Below are positions 22,413 to 30,015 of a stretch of 33,665 nt of DNA, one piece after another. The position numbers and the translations under genes are program-made. This stretch comes from an uncultured Ignavibacteria bacterium. Its GTDB lineage: Bacteria; Bacteroidota; Ignavibacteria; SZUA-365. Under the pieces are notes generated by a model, which saw only the letters and a list, made by a program, of their open reading frames with translations, did no database searches and was not told the origin of the DNA. The stretch is from positions 1-33,665 of the forward strand of contig CAJXVM010000035.1 of NCBI GenBank assembly GCA_913061095.1, written 5' to 3'. Position 1 is the first letter of the stretch; every line of letters begins with the position of its first letter.

Positions 22413-23519
22413 ATGCGCAGACTCGACCGCTACGTATCCTGGCAGTTCATCCGCACCGTGCTCTTCGCGATCATCGCCTTCAGCACGATTTTCATTCTGG
22501 TCGACATGATCGAGAACCTCGACGATTTCATCGACCAGAACGTGCAGCCGCACATTATCGCGCTGTACTACGTGTATTTCCTCCCGCGCATCTTCAGTCT
22601 CATGGTGCCCGTGGCCATGCTGCTCTCGGCGCTGTTCGTGGTCGGGAAGCTGAGCAACAACAACGAGATGACCATCATCAAGTGTGGAGGCGTCAGCCTG
22701 TACCGCTTCATGCTGCCGCTGCTCGGGATCGGACTCATCGTCAGCCTGCTGATGCTCGGCTTCGACGGCTGGCTGGTGCCGCGCATCAACGCGGCGCGCG
22801 TCAACCTCGAGCGCGAGTATCTCAAGAAGCACCGTGAACTGCGGGCGCGCTACAATCTCTTTTTCCAGGAGAGCGATAACCGCATCCTGACCCTGGAATA
22901 TTTCGATGAGGAAACGATGACGGCGCGGCGCGTGAAGCTGCAGCGCTTCGATGCGCAGGATCCCACCGTCATGCTCAGCCGCCTGGATGCGAAGCGCATG
23001 GAATGGAAGCCTTCCAGCGAAACATGGGTGATGTACGAGGGGATGCGTCGGGAGTTCAATCCCGACACAACGCTGTCCGTGCAGGAGCGGGAGGCGGTCA
23101 CGGGATTCGACAGTCTCGCGCTGGGTCCGATGCTCGTTACGCCCACCATCATCCTGCGCATGCAGCAGAAGCCCGAGGAAATGGAGCTGGAAGCGTTCCG
23201 CGACTACATCGAGCGGCAGCGGCTCGCCGGCAGCGACGTCGCGCGGCTCCTCGTCGACTATCACGGCAAGATCGCCTTTCCATTCGCCTCGCTGATCGTG
23301 GTGTTTTTCGGGGTGCCCTTCGCATCGGTGAAGCGGCGCAGCGGACTCGCCGTACAGTTCGGCATCAGCATTTTCCTCCTCTTTATATATATGGTGAGTC
23401 AGAAGCTGAGCCAGATCTTCGGCTACAACGGCAACATCCATCCGCTGCTCGCGGCCTGGTTCCCGAATCTGCTGTTCTTCATCGCCGGCAGCATCATCAT
23501 GTTTCGTGTACAGAAATAG
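22413..23519 (+). CDS. lptG: LptG/LptF-family permease (LptG position)
   Basis: This is the partner subunit of the LPS extractor. The 368 residues are the usual family length. It starts MRRLDRYVSWQFIRTVLFAI, with membrane segments near 14-32, 58-76 and 98-118. A periplasmic domain of about 150 residues follows, then three C-terminal segments (IAFPFASLIVVFFGVPFA and on). Its ATG directly follows the lptF stop with no gap, so the two are translationally coupled. The F/G labels follow gene order and lengths; the two paralogues are hard to tell apart by eye. A strong hairpin lies 63 bases downstream. Confidence 0.92.
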   Translation: MRRLDRYVSWQFIRTVLFAIIAFSTIFILVDMIENLDDFIDQNVQPHIIALYYVYFLPRIFSLMVPVAMLLSALFVVGKLSNNNEMTIIKCGGVSLYRFMLPLLGIGLIVSLLMLGFDGWLVPRINAARVNLEREYLKKHRELRARYNLFFQESDNRILTLEYFDEETMTARRVKLQRFDAQDPTVMLSRLDAKRMEWKPSSETWVMYEGMRREFNPDTTLSVQEREAVTGFDSLALGPMLVTPTIILRMQQKPEEMELEAFRDYIERQRLAGSDVARLLVDYHGKIAFPFASLIVVFFGVPFASVKRRSGLAVQFGISIFLLFIYMVSQKLSQIFGYNGNIHPLLAAWFPNLLFFIAGSIIMFRVQK

Positions 23520-23582
23520 GATGCCGTCCCCCCGCGTCGGTCCTGCCGCCGATCATTCTTTCCACCCGGGCGTGAAATCCCC

Positions 23583-23617
23583 CTTGAATTTCCCGAAACA
23601 TTTCGGGAAATTTCAAG
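23583..23617. promoter_or_regulatory. Long hairpin between lptG and the queD homologue
   Basis: The arms CTTGAATTTCCCGAAA (23583-23598) and TTTCGGGAAATTTCAAG (23601-23617) pair over 16 positions with one bulged A, around a 2-base loop. No T-run follows, so it is either a factor-assisted 3' stem of lptFG, an operator, or a leader structure of the next gene, whose ATG is 33 bases away. Confidence 0.65.
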
Positions 23618-23650
23618 ACTGTAGTGTTCAGGAGACTTGAAAGGATCGGA

Positions 23651-24085
23651 ATGAAAAGATCACTTCGAATTGCGCGGGAATTTCACTGGGAGATGGGGCA
23701 TCGCCTGCCCTTTCACGAAAGCGGCTGTGCCAATATTCACGGCCATTCGTACCGCCTGCGCGTGGAGATCGAAGGCAGCTGTGACGAAAACGGCATGCTG
23801 ATGGATTACGGCGACATGAAGCGCCTCGTCATGCCGGTCATCGACCGACTCGATCACTGCTTCCTCTGCGACGACAACGACGAGCTGATGAAGGGTTTTC
23901 TTTCGGGCTCCGGACTCAAGCATGTGATCGTTCCCTTCACCACCACCGCCGAAAATCTCGTCTTTTACTTTCTCGATGAGCTCTGGAACATATTCACGCC
24001 ATACCCTCAGGTGACCGCACTGCGGCTGCGGCTGCAGGAAACGGAAATCTCCTATGCCGAGGCGGAGCGCTCCCGCGAGTCATAA
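23651..24085 (+). CDS. queD: 6-pyruvoyl-tetrahydropterin synthase / QueD family enzyme
   Basis: The family converts 7,8-dihydroneopterin triphosphate to 6-carboxy-tetrahydropterin (QueD, queuosine path) or 6-pyruvoyl-tetrahydropterin. The 144 residues contain the zinc ligands H17, H30 and H32, the catalytic cysteine C26 in SGCANIHGHSY, LDHCFL, and TTTAENL. I chose the ATG at 23651 because AAGGA (23641-23645) precedes it at the right distance; nine extra codons upstream have no such site. Queuosine synthesis is the likelier bacterial role. No other que gene, GTP cyclohydrolase or pterin enzyme is nearby, so the product is not settled. Confidence 0.85.
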   Translation: MKRSLRIAREFHWEMGHRLPFHESGCANIHGHSYRLRVEIEGSCDENGMLMDYGDMKRLVMPVIDRLDHCFLCDDNDELMKGFLSGSGLKHVIVPFTTTAENLVFYFLDELWNIFTPYPQVTALRLRLQETEISYAEAERSRES

Positions 24086-24127
24086 TTGCATTGTTTTCAA
24101 GCGATTACTGTGATCCGTGAAAATCAT

Positions 24128-24156
24128 TGCATATTGGATCTTCGTTTCATATTTTC
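24128..24156 (+). promoter_or_regulatory. Candidate promoter of the transaldolase gene
   Basis: TTGCAT (24128-24133), 17 bases and TATTTT (24151-24156) lie in an AT-rich stretch about 50 bases before the ATG. The match is moderate. Confidence 0.35.
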
Positions 24157-24203
24157 AACTGTTGGTTTGGCATCTTCACTTAAAGTAATGTTTGAGGTCA
24201 GGA

Positions 24204-24857
24204 ATGAAATTTTTCATCGACAGTGCGAACATTGATGAAATTCGTGAGGCTGCCAGTCTTGGAATTCTGGACGGTGTTACCACTAATCCCTCGCTTGTGG
24301 CGAAGGAGGGAAAGAACTTCCGCGCGCTGCTCGACGAGATTCTTGCGATCGTCGACGGTCCGGTGAGTGCGGAAGTCGTTGCCACCGATCATGAGGGCAT
24401 CGTCACGGAGGCGAGGGAATTAGCCGCCATTCACAGGAACATCGTGGTGAAGGTCCCACTGATCCGCGAAGGACTCAAGGCGGTTCGCCAGCTCAGTGAT
24501 GAGGGGATCAACACGAATGTCACGTTATGCTTTTCGCCGACGCAGGCGCTTCTCGCAGCGAAGGCGGGGGCCACGTACATCTCACCTTTTATCGGCCGTA
24601 TCGATGACGTCGGCACCGACGGCATGGATCTCATTCAGCAGATTGTCACCATCTATCAGAATTACGGATACAAAACGGAAGTGCTGGCGGCGAGCATCCG
24701 CCATCCCATGCACGTGCTGCAGGCGGCCATGATCGGCGCCGACGTGGCGACCATTCCATTCAAGATCATCGATCAGATGTTCAAGCATCCGCTGACCGAC
24801 ATCGGTCTGCAGCGCTTCCTGGATGACTGGAAGAAGAACGAGGCGAAGCTCGTCTAA
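24204..24857 (+). CDS. tal: Transaldolase, small (TalC/FSA) type
   Basis: The 217-residue enzyme belongs to the short transaldolase subfamily. It moves a dihydroxyacetone unit between sugar phosphates in the non-oxidative pentose phosphate pathway; some relatives act as fructose-6-phosphate aldolases. Visible motifs are [11 protein letters not shown] with D6, GVTTNPSL (24-31), the Schiff-base lysine K83 in [20 protein letters not shown], and [15 protein letters not shown]. The ATG at 24204 follows GAGG at 24195-24198. Length and motifs are complete. Sequence alone does not separate the transaldolase from the aldolase activity. Confidence 0.94.
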   Translation: MKFFIDSANIDEIREAASLGILDGVTTNPSLVAKEGKNFRALLDEILAIVDGPVSAEVVATDHEGIVTEARELAAIHRNIVVKVPLIREGLKAVRQLSDEGINTNVTLCFSPTQALLAAKAGATYISPFIGRIDDVGTDGMDLIQQIVTIYQNYGYKTEVLAASIRHPMHVLQAAMIGADVATIPFKIIDQMFKHPLTDIGLQRFLDDWKKNEAKLV

Positions 24858-24899
24858 TCCCGACCATCACTATCTCTTACATATTTCCGGCTGATTGAA

Positions 24900-25985
24900 A
24901 TGAAGCATACGGCTTTTCATGACATTCATGCGCGGCTCGGCGCGAAAATGGTCGAGTTCGCGGGTTTTCACATGCCCATTCAGTACACAGGTATCATCGG
25001 CGAGCACAAGCGCGTCCGCAATACCGTGGGCGTGTTCGACGTCTCGCACATGGGCGAGTTCGAGGTGCGCGGAAAGGGCGCCTTCGACTTCGTGCAGAAG
25101 ATGACAACAAATGACGTCGGCAAGCTCACCGAGGGCGCGGTGCAGTACAGCACGATGTGCTATGATCACGGCGGCATCGTCGACGACCTGCTCGTCTATC
25201 ACTGCGGCGAGTATTTCATGCTCGTCGTCAACGCCTCGAATCTCGACAAGGATTTCGCGTGGCTGAAAGAGCATCTCGACGGTGACACCGAGCTGGTGGA
25301 CGTCAGCGACAGGACGTCTCTGCTCGCCGTGCAGGGACCGAAGTCCATCGACACGATGCGCAAACTCACCGACCTCGATCTCGATTCCCTGGAATTCTAT
25401 CACTTCCTCCGCGGCGAGGTGGCGGGCATCGACTGCCTGATCTCCCGCACCGGCTACACCGGTGAACTGGGATACGAGATCTATTTCGATGCCGATCCCG
25501 CGCTCGGTGAAACAATGTGGAACGCCGTGTTCGAGGCGGGCGCGGAATTCGATATCGAGCCGGTCGGACTCGGCGCGCGCGACACGCTGCGCCTCGAGGT
25601 CGGTTTCTGTCTCTATGGCAACGACATCGACGAGACAACGAATCCCCTCGAAGCCCGTCTCGGATGGATCACCAAGCTGAAGAAGGGCGACTTCGTCGGA
25701 CGCGACGCGATTGCGAAGGCAAAGGAGGCCGGCATCACGCGCAGGCTGATGGGACTGACCGTGGAAGACCGCGCGATCCCGCGGCATGGATACGACATCG
25801 TATCCGGCGGCACGGTCGTCGGGATGGTGACGAGCGGCACCATGTCGCCCTTGCTCGAGAAGGGCATTGCCATGGGCTACGTGCCTGTGGAGCTTGCCGA
25901 GCCCGGTACGGAAGTCGAAATCATGGTACGGCACAAACCGGTGCCCGCGACGGTCACGAAAGTCCCCTTCGTGCAGAAGCAATAA
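24900..25985 (+). CDS. gcvT: GcvT, aminomethyltransferase of the glycine cleavage system
   Basis: The T-protein transfers the methylene group from the aminomethyl-lipoyl H-protein to tetrahydrofolate, releasing ammonia. The 361-residue protein is full length. It has the N-terminal HDIHARLGAKMVEFAGFHMP, VFDVSHMGE, and the active-site aspartates D95-D96 in GGIVDDLLVY. SRTGYTGELGYEI and the C-terminal GMVTSGTMSP complete the pattern. gcvH and gcvP are not in the window. It follows the transaldolase gene by 42 bases and precedes ftsK by 27, so a shared transcript is likely. Confidence 0.96.
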   Translation: MKHTAFHDIHARLGAKMVEFAGFHMPIQYTGIIGEHKRVRNTVGVFDVSHMGEFEVRGKGAFDFVQKMTTNDVGKLTEGAVQYSTMCYDHGGIVDDLLVYHCGEYFMLVVNASNLDKDFAWLKEHLDGDTELVDVSDRTSLLAVQGPKSIDTMRKLTDLDLDSLEFYHFLRGEVAGIDCLISRTGYTGELGYEIYFDADPALGETMWNAVFEAGAEFDIEPVGLGARDTLRLEVGFCLYGNDIDETTNPLEARLGWITKLKKGDFVGRDAIAKAKEAGITRRLMGLTVEDRAIPRHGYDIVSGGTVVGMVTSGTMSPLLEKGIAMGYVPVELAEPGTEVEIMVRHKPVPATVTKVPFVQKQ

Positions 25986-26012
25986 ACAGAGAGGTATCCG
26001 CAACGGAACTGC

Positions 26013-28901
26013 GTGAGGCGCAAAAGCACACATAGCGAGTCGAAGCCGGCTCAGAAGAAGACGCGGCAGGGACTGGATACAAAGCGCAAGCTCGACATCA
26101 TCGGACTGCTGATGATCGTGAGTTCGATGCTGATCCTGCTGGCGCTGGTGTCGCATTCGCATGCCGACGAAACCGTGGCCGACATCGGTTTCGGCGATTT
26201 CGTGCGTCTGTTCGCCGGGGATCCCGAGATCCAGGCGCGGGCCGACACGACGTCGAACTGGCTCGGCCTGTTCGGTGCCATCATCGCGAATTTCTTCATC
26301 AACATCACCTTCGGCTACTTCGCGCTGGTATTTCCCGTGCTGCTGCTCCTATGGGGATGGTCCATTCTGCGGCGGCGCGATCTGCGTGCGCTGGCGTACT
26401 ACACCAACTATTCGCTGGTGCTGGTCTTTCTGCTGTCGACCTTCATGGGACTGATACGGCTCGTGTCGTGGATGCCCGAGCTTTCGGTTGCCTGGTCGGG
26501 GAACATCGGCGATTTCGTCGCGGGACTCATCTCGCGTCTGATCGGCACGACCGGCGGCGTGATCGTCATTCTCACTACTATTATAGTACTGGCGGTCGTC
26601 GTCGTGGATTACGACATCCAGGCATCCCTTGACCGGCTGCGCCGGCTGATGGGATGGCTTCGCGGTTCTGTCTCGGGCAAGGCCGGCGCGCTGAATTCCG
26701 CCATCCGCGCGGAGCGCGAAGCGGCACTGGCGGCATATGGTGCCGATGCCCGGGCGAATGACAGCGAGACCGGTGAGCAGTCCGGGGACCGCGATGCGGC
26801 CACATCCTCCCGCCGCGGACTGCGCAGGAAAACGCAGGAACAGCCCGCCGCTCCCCCGACGGAGGTTTCCATCGCACGCCAGCGGGAAGCTGACGACGCG
26901 GATATCCCCCCGGCATTCGAATCCCCCGCCAATACATCCGCAGCAAAGACGGATGACGGAAAGACGCCGCGATCGAACGGCATCATTTCCCGCGATTCCA
27001 TCGAGGGACTGGGCAGCATTCTCGGTTCGATCCGCGACGCGGCGGGAAAGAAGACGCAGCAGGCGAAGAAGGGTCTGCAGAAAAACGGGGCGGAAGCTGG
27101 GCAGGAGGCAGCGTCCGCGAAAACCGCCCGTGGCGGCGGTGGCACAGCCGCAGGCGCGGGGGCAAGCCCGTCGTCCGGCATGCCGCGCACCGGTGCGCAG
27201 CAGGATGCCCGGCAGGATGCGCCGGCGCAGCGGCCGCAGAACGCGCAGCGGGGCGGCGCGGAGCAGGGCGGCGCGGAAACCGCCGACACGCCGCTGTCTT
27301 CCGTTGTGTCGAACGAGCATGAGCGCAAGGCCGTGCAGCAGGCGATCGCGCGCAAGGTGATGGCGTCGGCGGAGGCCGGTGACGCGGATTCGCTCAACAA
27401 GGAACTCGCCGAAGTGGAGCTGCGGTACAAATTCCCCAATCCCGATCTGCTCGACAGGCAGCAGCAGGTCGAGGGCGTCAGCGACGAGGAGCTTCGCGTC
27501 AAGGCCGCGCAGGTGAAAGAGAAGCTGGCCGTATTCGGCATCGGCATCAAGAGCATTTCGGTGACGCCGGGGCCGGTCGTCACGCTTTTCGAACTTGTGC
27601 CCGATTCGAGTGTGAAGATCAGCAAAATCGTGTCGCTGGCCGATGACCTTGCGCTGGCGCTCGCCGCGAAAGGGATCCGCATCATCGCGCCGATTCCGGG
27701 CAAGAGCGCCGTGGGCATCGAAATCCCGAACAACGAGCCCGAGCTGGTGAATTTCCGCAGCGTTGTGACCGCGCAGGAATTCCGCCGCGCGAAGCATCAC
27801 CTGACACTGGGACTCGGGAAGTCCATCACCGGCGAAGTCGTATGTGACGATCTCGCGCGCATGCCGCATCTGCTCATTGCCGGGGCCACCGGGTCGGGTA
27901 AAAGTGTCGGGATCAACGTGATGATCACAAGCCTGCTTTTCCGCATGAAGCCGCAGGACGTGAAATTCGTGATGATCGATCCGAAGAAGATCGAGCTGGC
28001 GCAGTACCGTGGACTCAACCGGCATTTTCTCGCCACCTGTCCCGACATTGACGAAGACATCATCACCGATTCCGCGAACGCCGTCATCGTGCTCAAGAGC
28101 CTCGAGCTGGAGATGGACATGCGTTACACGAAGCTGGCGAAGGCGGGCGTGCGGCATCTCGACGATTACAACGAGAAGGTGCGCAGCGGCAAGGTGCGCG
28201 ACAGCGAGACGGTGAAGCATTACGTGCTGCCGTACATCGTCGTCATCATCGACGAGCTGGCCGACCTGATGATCACCGCGGCGCGCGAAGTGGAGGAGCC
28301 CATTGCGCGGCTCGCCCAGCTGGCGCGCGCGGTCGGCATTCATCTCGTACTCGCCACGCAGCGTCCCTCGGTGGACGTCATCACCGGTGTGATCAAGGCA
28401 AACTTCCCGGCGCGCATCGCCTATCAGGTAGCGAGCCGCATCGATTCGCGGACGGTGCTTGACGGTCCGGGCGCCGATCAGCTGCTCGGCAACGGCGACA
28501 TGCTTTATCTTGCGAGCGGGCAGCCCAAGCCGGTGCGCATTCAGAACGCGTATCTCTCCACCGACGAGGTGGAGCGCATCGTGGAGTTCATTGCGGATCA
28601 GCGCGGGTATCAGCGTCCTTACACACTGCCGTCGGTGCGCGCGCAGCAGAAGGGCAAGTCGCGCGAGGACGAGATCGGGACGGACGAACTGATGGAGGAG
28701 GCCGCGCGTCTCGTTGTGCGGCATCAGCAGGGATCGGTGTCGCTTCTGCAGCGGCGTCTGAAAATCGGGTATTCGCGCGCGGCCCGCATCGTCGACCAGC
28801 TGGAGGCGGCGGGTATTGTTGGTCCCTACGACGGGAGCAAAGCGCGGCAGGTCATGGTAGAAGACGAAGAAGAACTCGAAGGCATTCTGCAAACGCTGTA
28901 A
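26013..28901 (+). CDS. ftsK: FtsK/SpoIIIE DNA translocase
   Basis: FtsK is the septal motor that pumps chromosome ends into daughter cells and activates dimer resolution. The 962-residue protein has N-terminal membrane segments near 28-47, 84-118, 132-150 and 180-199. A low-complexity Ala/Gln/Arg-rich linker runs from about 215 to 430. The RecA-like motor has Walker A GATGSGKS (624-631) and Walker B IIDE (745-748) followed by LADLM. The sequence ATQRPSVDVITGVIKANFP and a C-terminal gamma winged helix (about 885-950) follow. The start is a GTG at 26013, in a MRRKSTHSESKPAQKK context typical of a cytoplasmic basic tail. lolA begins 10 bases downstream. Confidence 0.96.
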   Translation: MRRKSTHSESKPAQKKTRQGLDTKRKLDIIGLLMIVSSMLILLALVSHSHADETVADIGFGDFVRLFAGDPEIQARADTTSNWLGLFGAIIANFFINITFGYFALVFPVLLLLWGWSILRRRDLRALAYYTNYSLVLVFLLSTFMGLIRLVSWMPELSVAWSGNIGDFVAGLISRLIGTTGGVIVILTTIIVLAVVVVDYDIQASLDRLRRLMGWLRGSVSGKAGALNSAIRAEREAALAAYGADARANDSETGEQSGDRDAATSSRRGLRRKTQEQPAAPPTEVSIARQREADDADIPPAFESPANTSAAKTDDGKTPRSNGIISRDSIEGLGSILGSIRDAAGKKTQQAKKGLQKNGAEAGQEAASAKTARGGGGTAAGAGASPSSGMPRTGAQQDARQDAPAQRPQNAQRGGAEQGGAETADTPLSSVVSNEHERKAVQQAIARKVMASAEAGDADSLNKELAEVELRYKFPNPDLLDRQQQVEGVSDEELRVKAAQVKEKLAVFGIGIKSISVTPGPVVTLFELVPDSSVKISKIVSLADDLALALAAKGIRIIAPIPGKSAVGIEIPNNEPELVNFRSVVTAQEFRRAKHHLTLGLGKSITGEVVCDDLARMPHLLIAGATGSGKSVGINVMITSLLFRMKPQDVKFVMIDPKKIELAQYRGLNRHFLATCPDIDEDIITDSANAVIVLKSLELEMDMRYTKLAKAGVRHLDDYNEKVRSGKVRDSETVKHYVLPYIVVIIDELADLMITAAREVEEPIARLAQLARAVGIHLVLATQRPSVDVITGVIKANFPARIAYQVASRIDSRTVLDGPGADQLLGNGDMLYLASGQPKPVRIQNAYLSTDEVERIVEFIADQRGYQRPYTLPSVRAQQKGKSREDEIGTDELMEEAARLVVRHQQGSVSLLQRRLKIGYSRAARIVDQLEAAGIVGPYDGSKARQVMVEDEEELEGILQTL

Positions 28902-28911
28902 GGAGACTGTC

Positions 28912-29544
28912 ATGAAACGCCATGTCCTGCATATCATCCCGTTGCTGCTGCTGCCTCTGATGGTGGCCTGGGCCATTGACGCCCGGGAGATCATCGAGAA
29001 CGTGCAGGAGCGCTATGACGACATCGAGGATGCGACGATCACGTTTTCGCAGAGCGTCCGCTTCAAGGTGTCGCGCGCCGAGCAGACGACCGAAGGAACA
29101 CTGTTTTTCAAGAAGCCGACGAAATACCGCATCGAGACCGGAGAGCGGACCATCGTGACCGACGGCACGACGTCGTGGTCGTGGAACCCGCGCAACCGTC
29201 AGGTCATTGTCGACAATTATAAAGAGGAGACGCACGCCCTTTCACCCGAGCAGCTGCTGCTCACGTATCCGAAGGATTACTATTCCACGCTGATCGGCGA
29301 GGAGAAGCTGCAGGGCAGGGATGCGTACGTACTGAAACTGACCCCGAAGGAGGACAACACCTTCGCGACCTCGATGAAGATCTGGGTTGGCAGGGACTGG
29401 CTGATCCGCAAGGTGGAGATCACCGACGTCAACGGGGCGGTGACCACGTATGCGATCAGCGAGATCCGTCTCGACACGGGTCTTCCCGACGATTCCTTCA
29501 CCTACAGCATCCCCGGGGATGCCGAGGTGATCGATCTGCGGTGA
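28912..29544 (+). CDS. lolA: LolA-family periplasmic lipoprotein carrier
   Basis: LolA ferries lipoproteins from the inner-membrane LolCDE complex to the outer membrane. The 210-residue precursor has a signal peptide (MKRHVLHIIPLLLLPLMVAWA). The mature protein begins with the family's helix (DAREIIENVQERYDDIEDATITF). GTLFFKKPTKYRIE and DGTTSWSWNP then match the half-barrel strands of LolA. AGGAG overlaps the ftsK stop region six bases before the ATG, so the genes are coupled. LolA-like domains also occur in other carriers, so the exact cargo is inferred. Confidence 0.9.
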   Translation: MKRHVLHIIPLLLLPLMVAWAIDAREIIENVQERYDDIEDATITFSQSVRFKVSRAEQTTEGTLFFKKPTKYRIETGERTIVTDGTTSWSWNPRNRQVIVDNYKEETHALSPEQLLLTYPKDYYSTLIGEEKLQGRDAYVLKLTPKEDNTFATSMKIWVGRDWLIRKVEITDVNGAVTTYAISEIRLDTGLPDDSFTYSIPGDAEVIDLR

Positions 29545-30015
29545 TAACCCGGTCGCGGGCGATGCTTCCGCGTATCCGCCCGGTGAAGGTGCCGGAAAGC
29601 GAATCGAATGTCAGATAACTGTCATCCAACATACTCCATCGCGTCATATATTTGACAATGGAGAAGAGTCTATCAGTTAAGTCATTGTTTTTAAAGAGCT
29701 AAGTTTTTGGCAGGCATTTTGCATCTTGATGCAAGGTTAATCCTGCGTCCAGGAGCGGCGCAGATATTGTGAAAAGTTTGTCAGGAGGCTGTTGTCAAGG
29801 TTGTTCGGCAAGGATGCTGTTGGTATATTGCAGACTTCCGAAATTCGCGACAAACAGCTGAAGCAGAGAGCAACACATTGTTTCATAAATATCGGAGGTT
29901 CTTGAAAGAGAGGAATCAAGAATAACCAGCAGAAACCACACCACCAGAACTTGTTTTATCGCGTTAACCCGTTTATCCATGACCACTTCATTAAATCAAT
30001 GAGGAGTATTTTCGA
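29545..30015 (+). other. Non-coding leader region before the large surface protein gene
   Basis: This 471-base gap is clearly more AT-rich than its surroundings. It holds no convincing gene. Visible are a 7-bp hairpin with a 2-base loop, TTGCATC/GATGCAA (29719-29734), the promoter candidate at 29801-29829, and a 7-bp stem TTCTTGA/TCAAGAA (29899-29922) with a purine-rich loop. A seven-codon ATG frame (29979-30002) has a stop overlapping the Shine-Dalgarno GAGGAG (30001-30006). A consensus TTGACA is at 29652-29657 without a good -10 partner. Confidence 0.6.
29801..29829 (+). promoter_or_regulatory. Candidate promoter of the large surface protein gene
   Basis: TTGTTC (29801-29806), a 17-base spacer and TATATT (29824-29829), followed by GC, match the arrangement before the DUF1232 gene (8850-8878). 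It would give a leader of about 180 bases, consistent with a highly expressed, post-transcriptionally controlled surface protein. Confidence 0.45.

Noticed and set aside
12755-23519. A complete type IX secretion gene cluster
   Set aside because: Only sprA is recognisable; no por or gld partner genes occur among the neighbours.
23520-23650. preQ1 or other riboswitch before the queD homologue
   Set aside because: The single long stem with a 2-base loop lacks the A-rich pseudoknot tail or other conserved bases of known classes.
26349-28994. An 881-codon minus-strand frame opposite ftsK, and a similar one of 578 codons opposite lptFG
   Set aside because: Both lie fully over firmly identified genes and their products are Arg/His/Asp-rich without motifs: typical GC-rich shadows.
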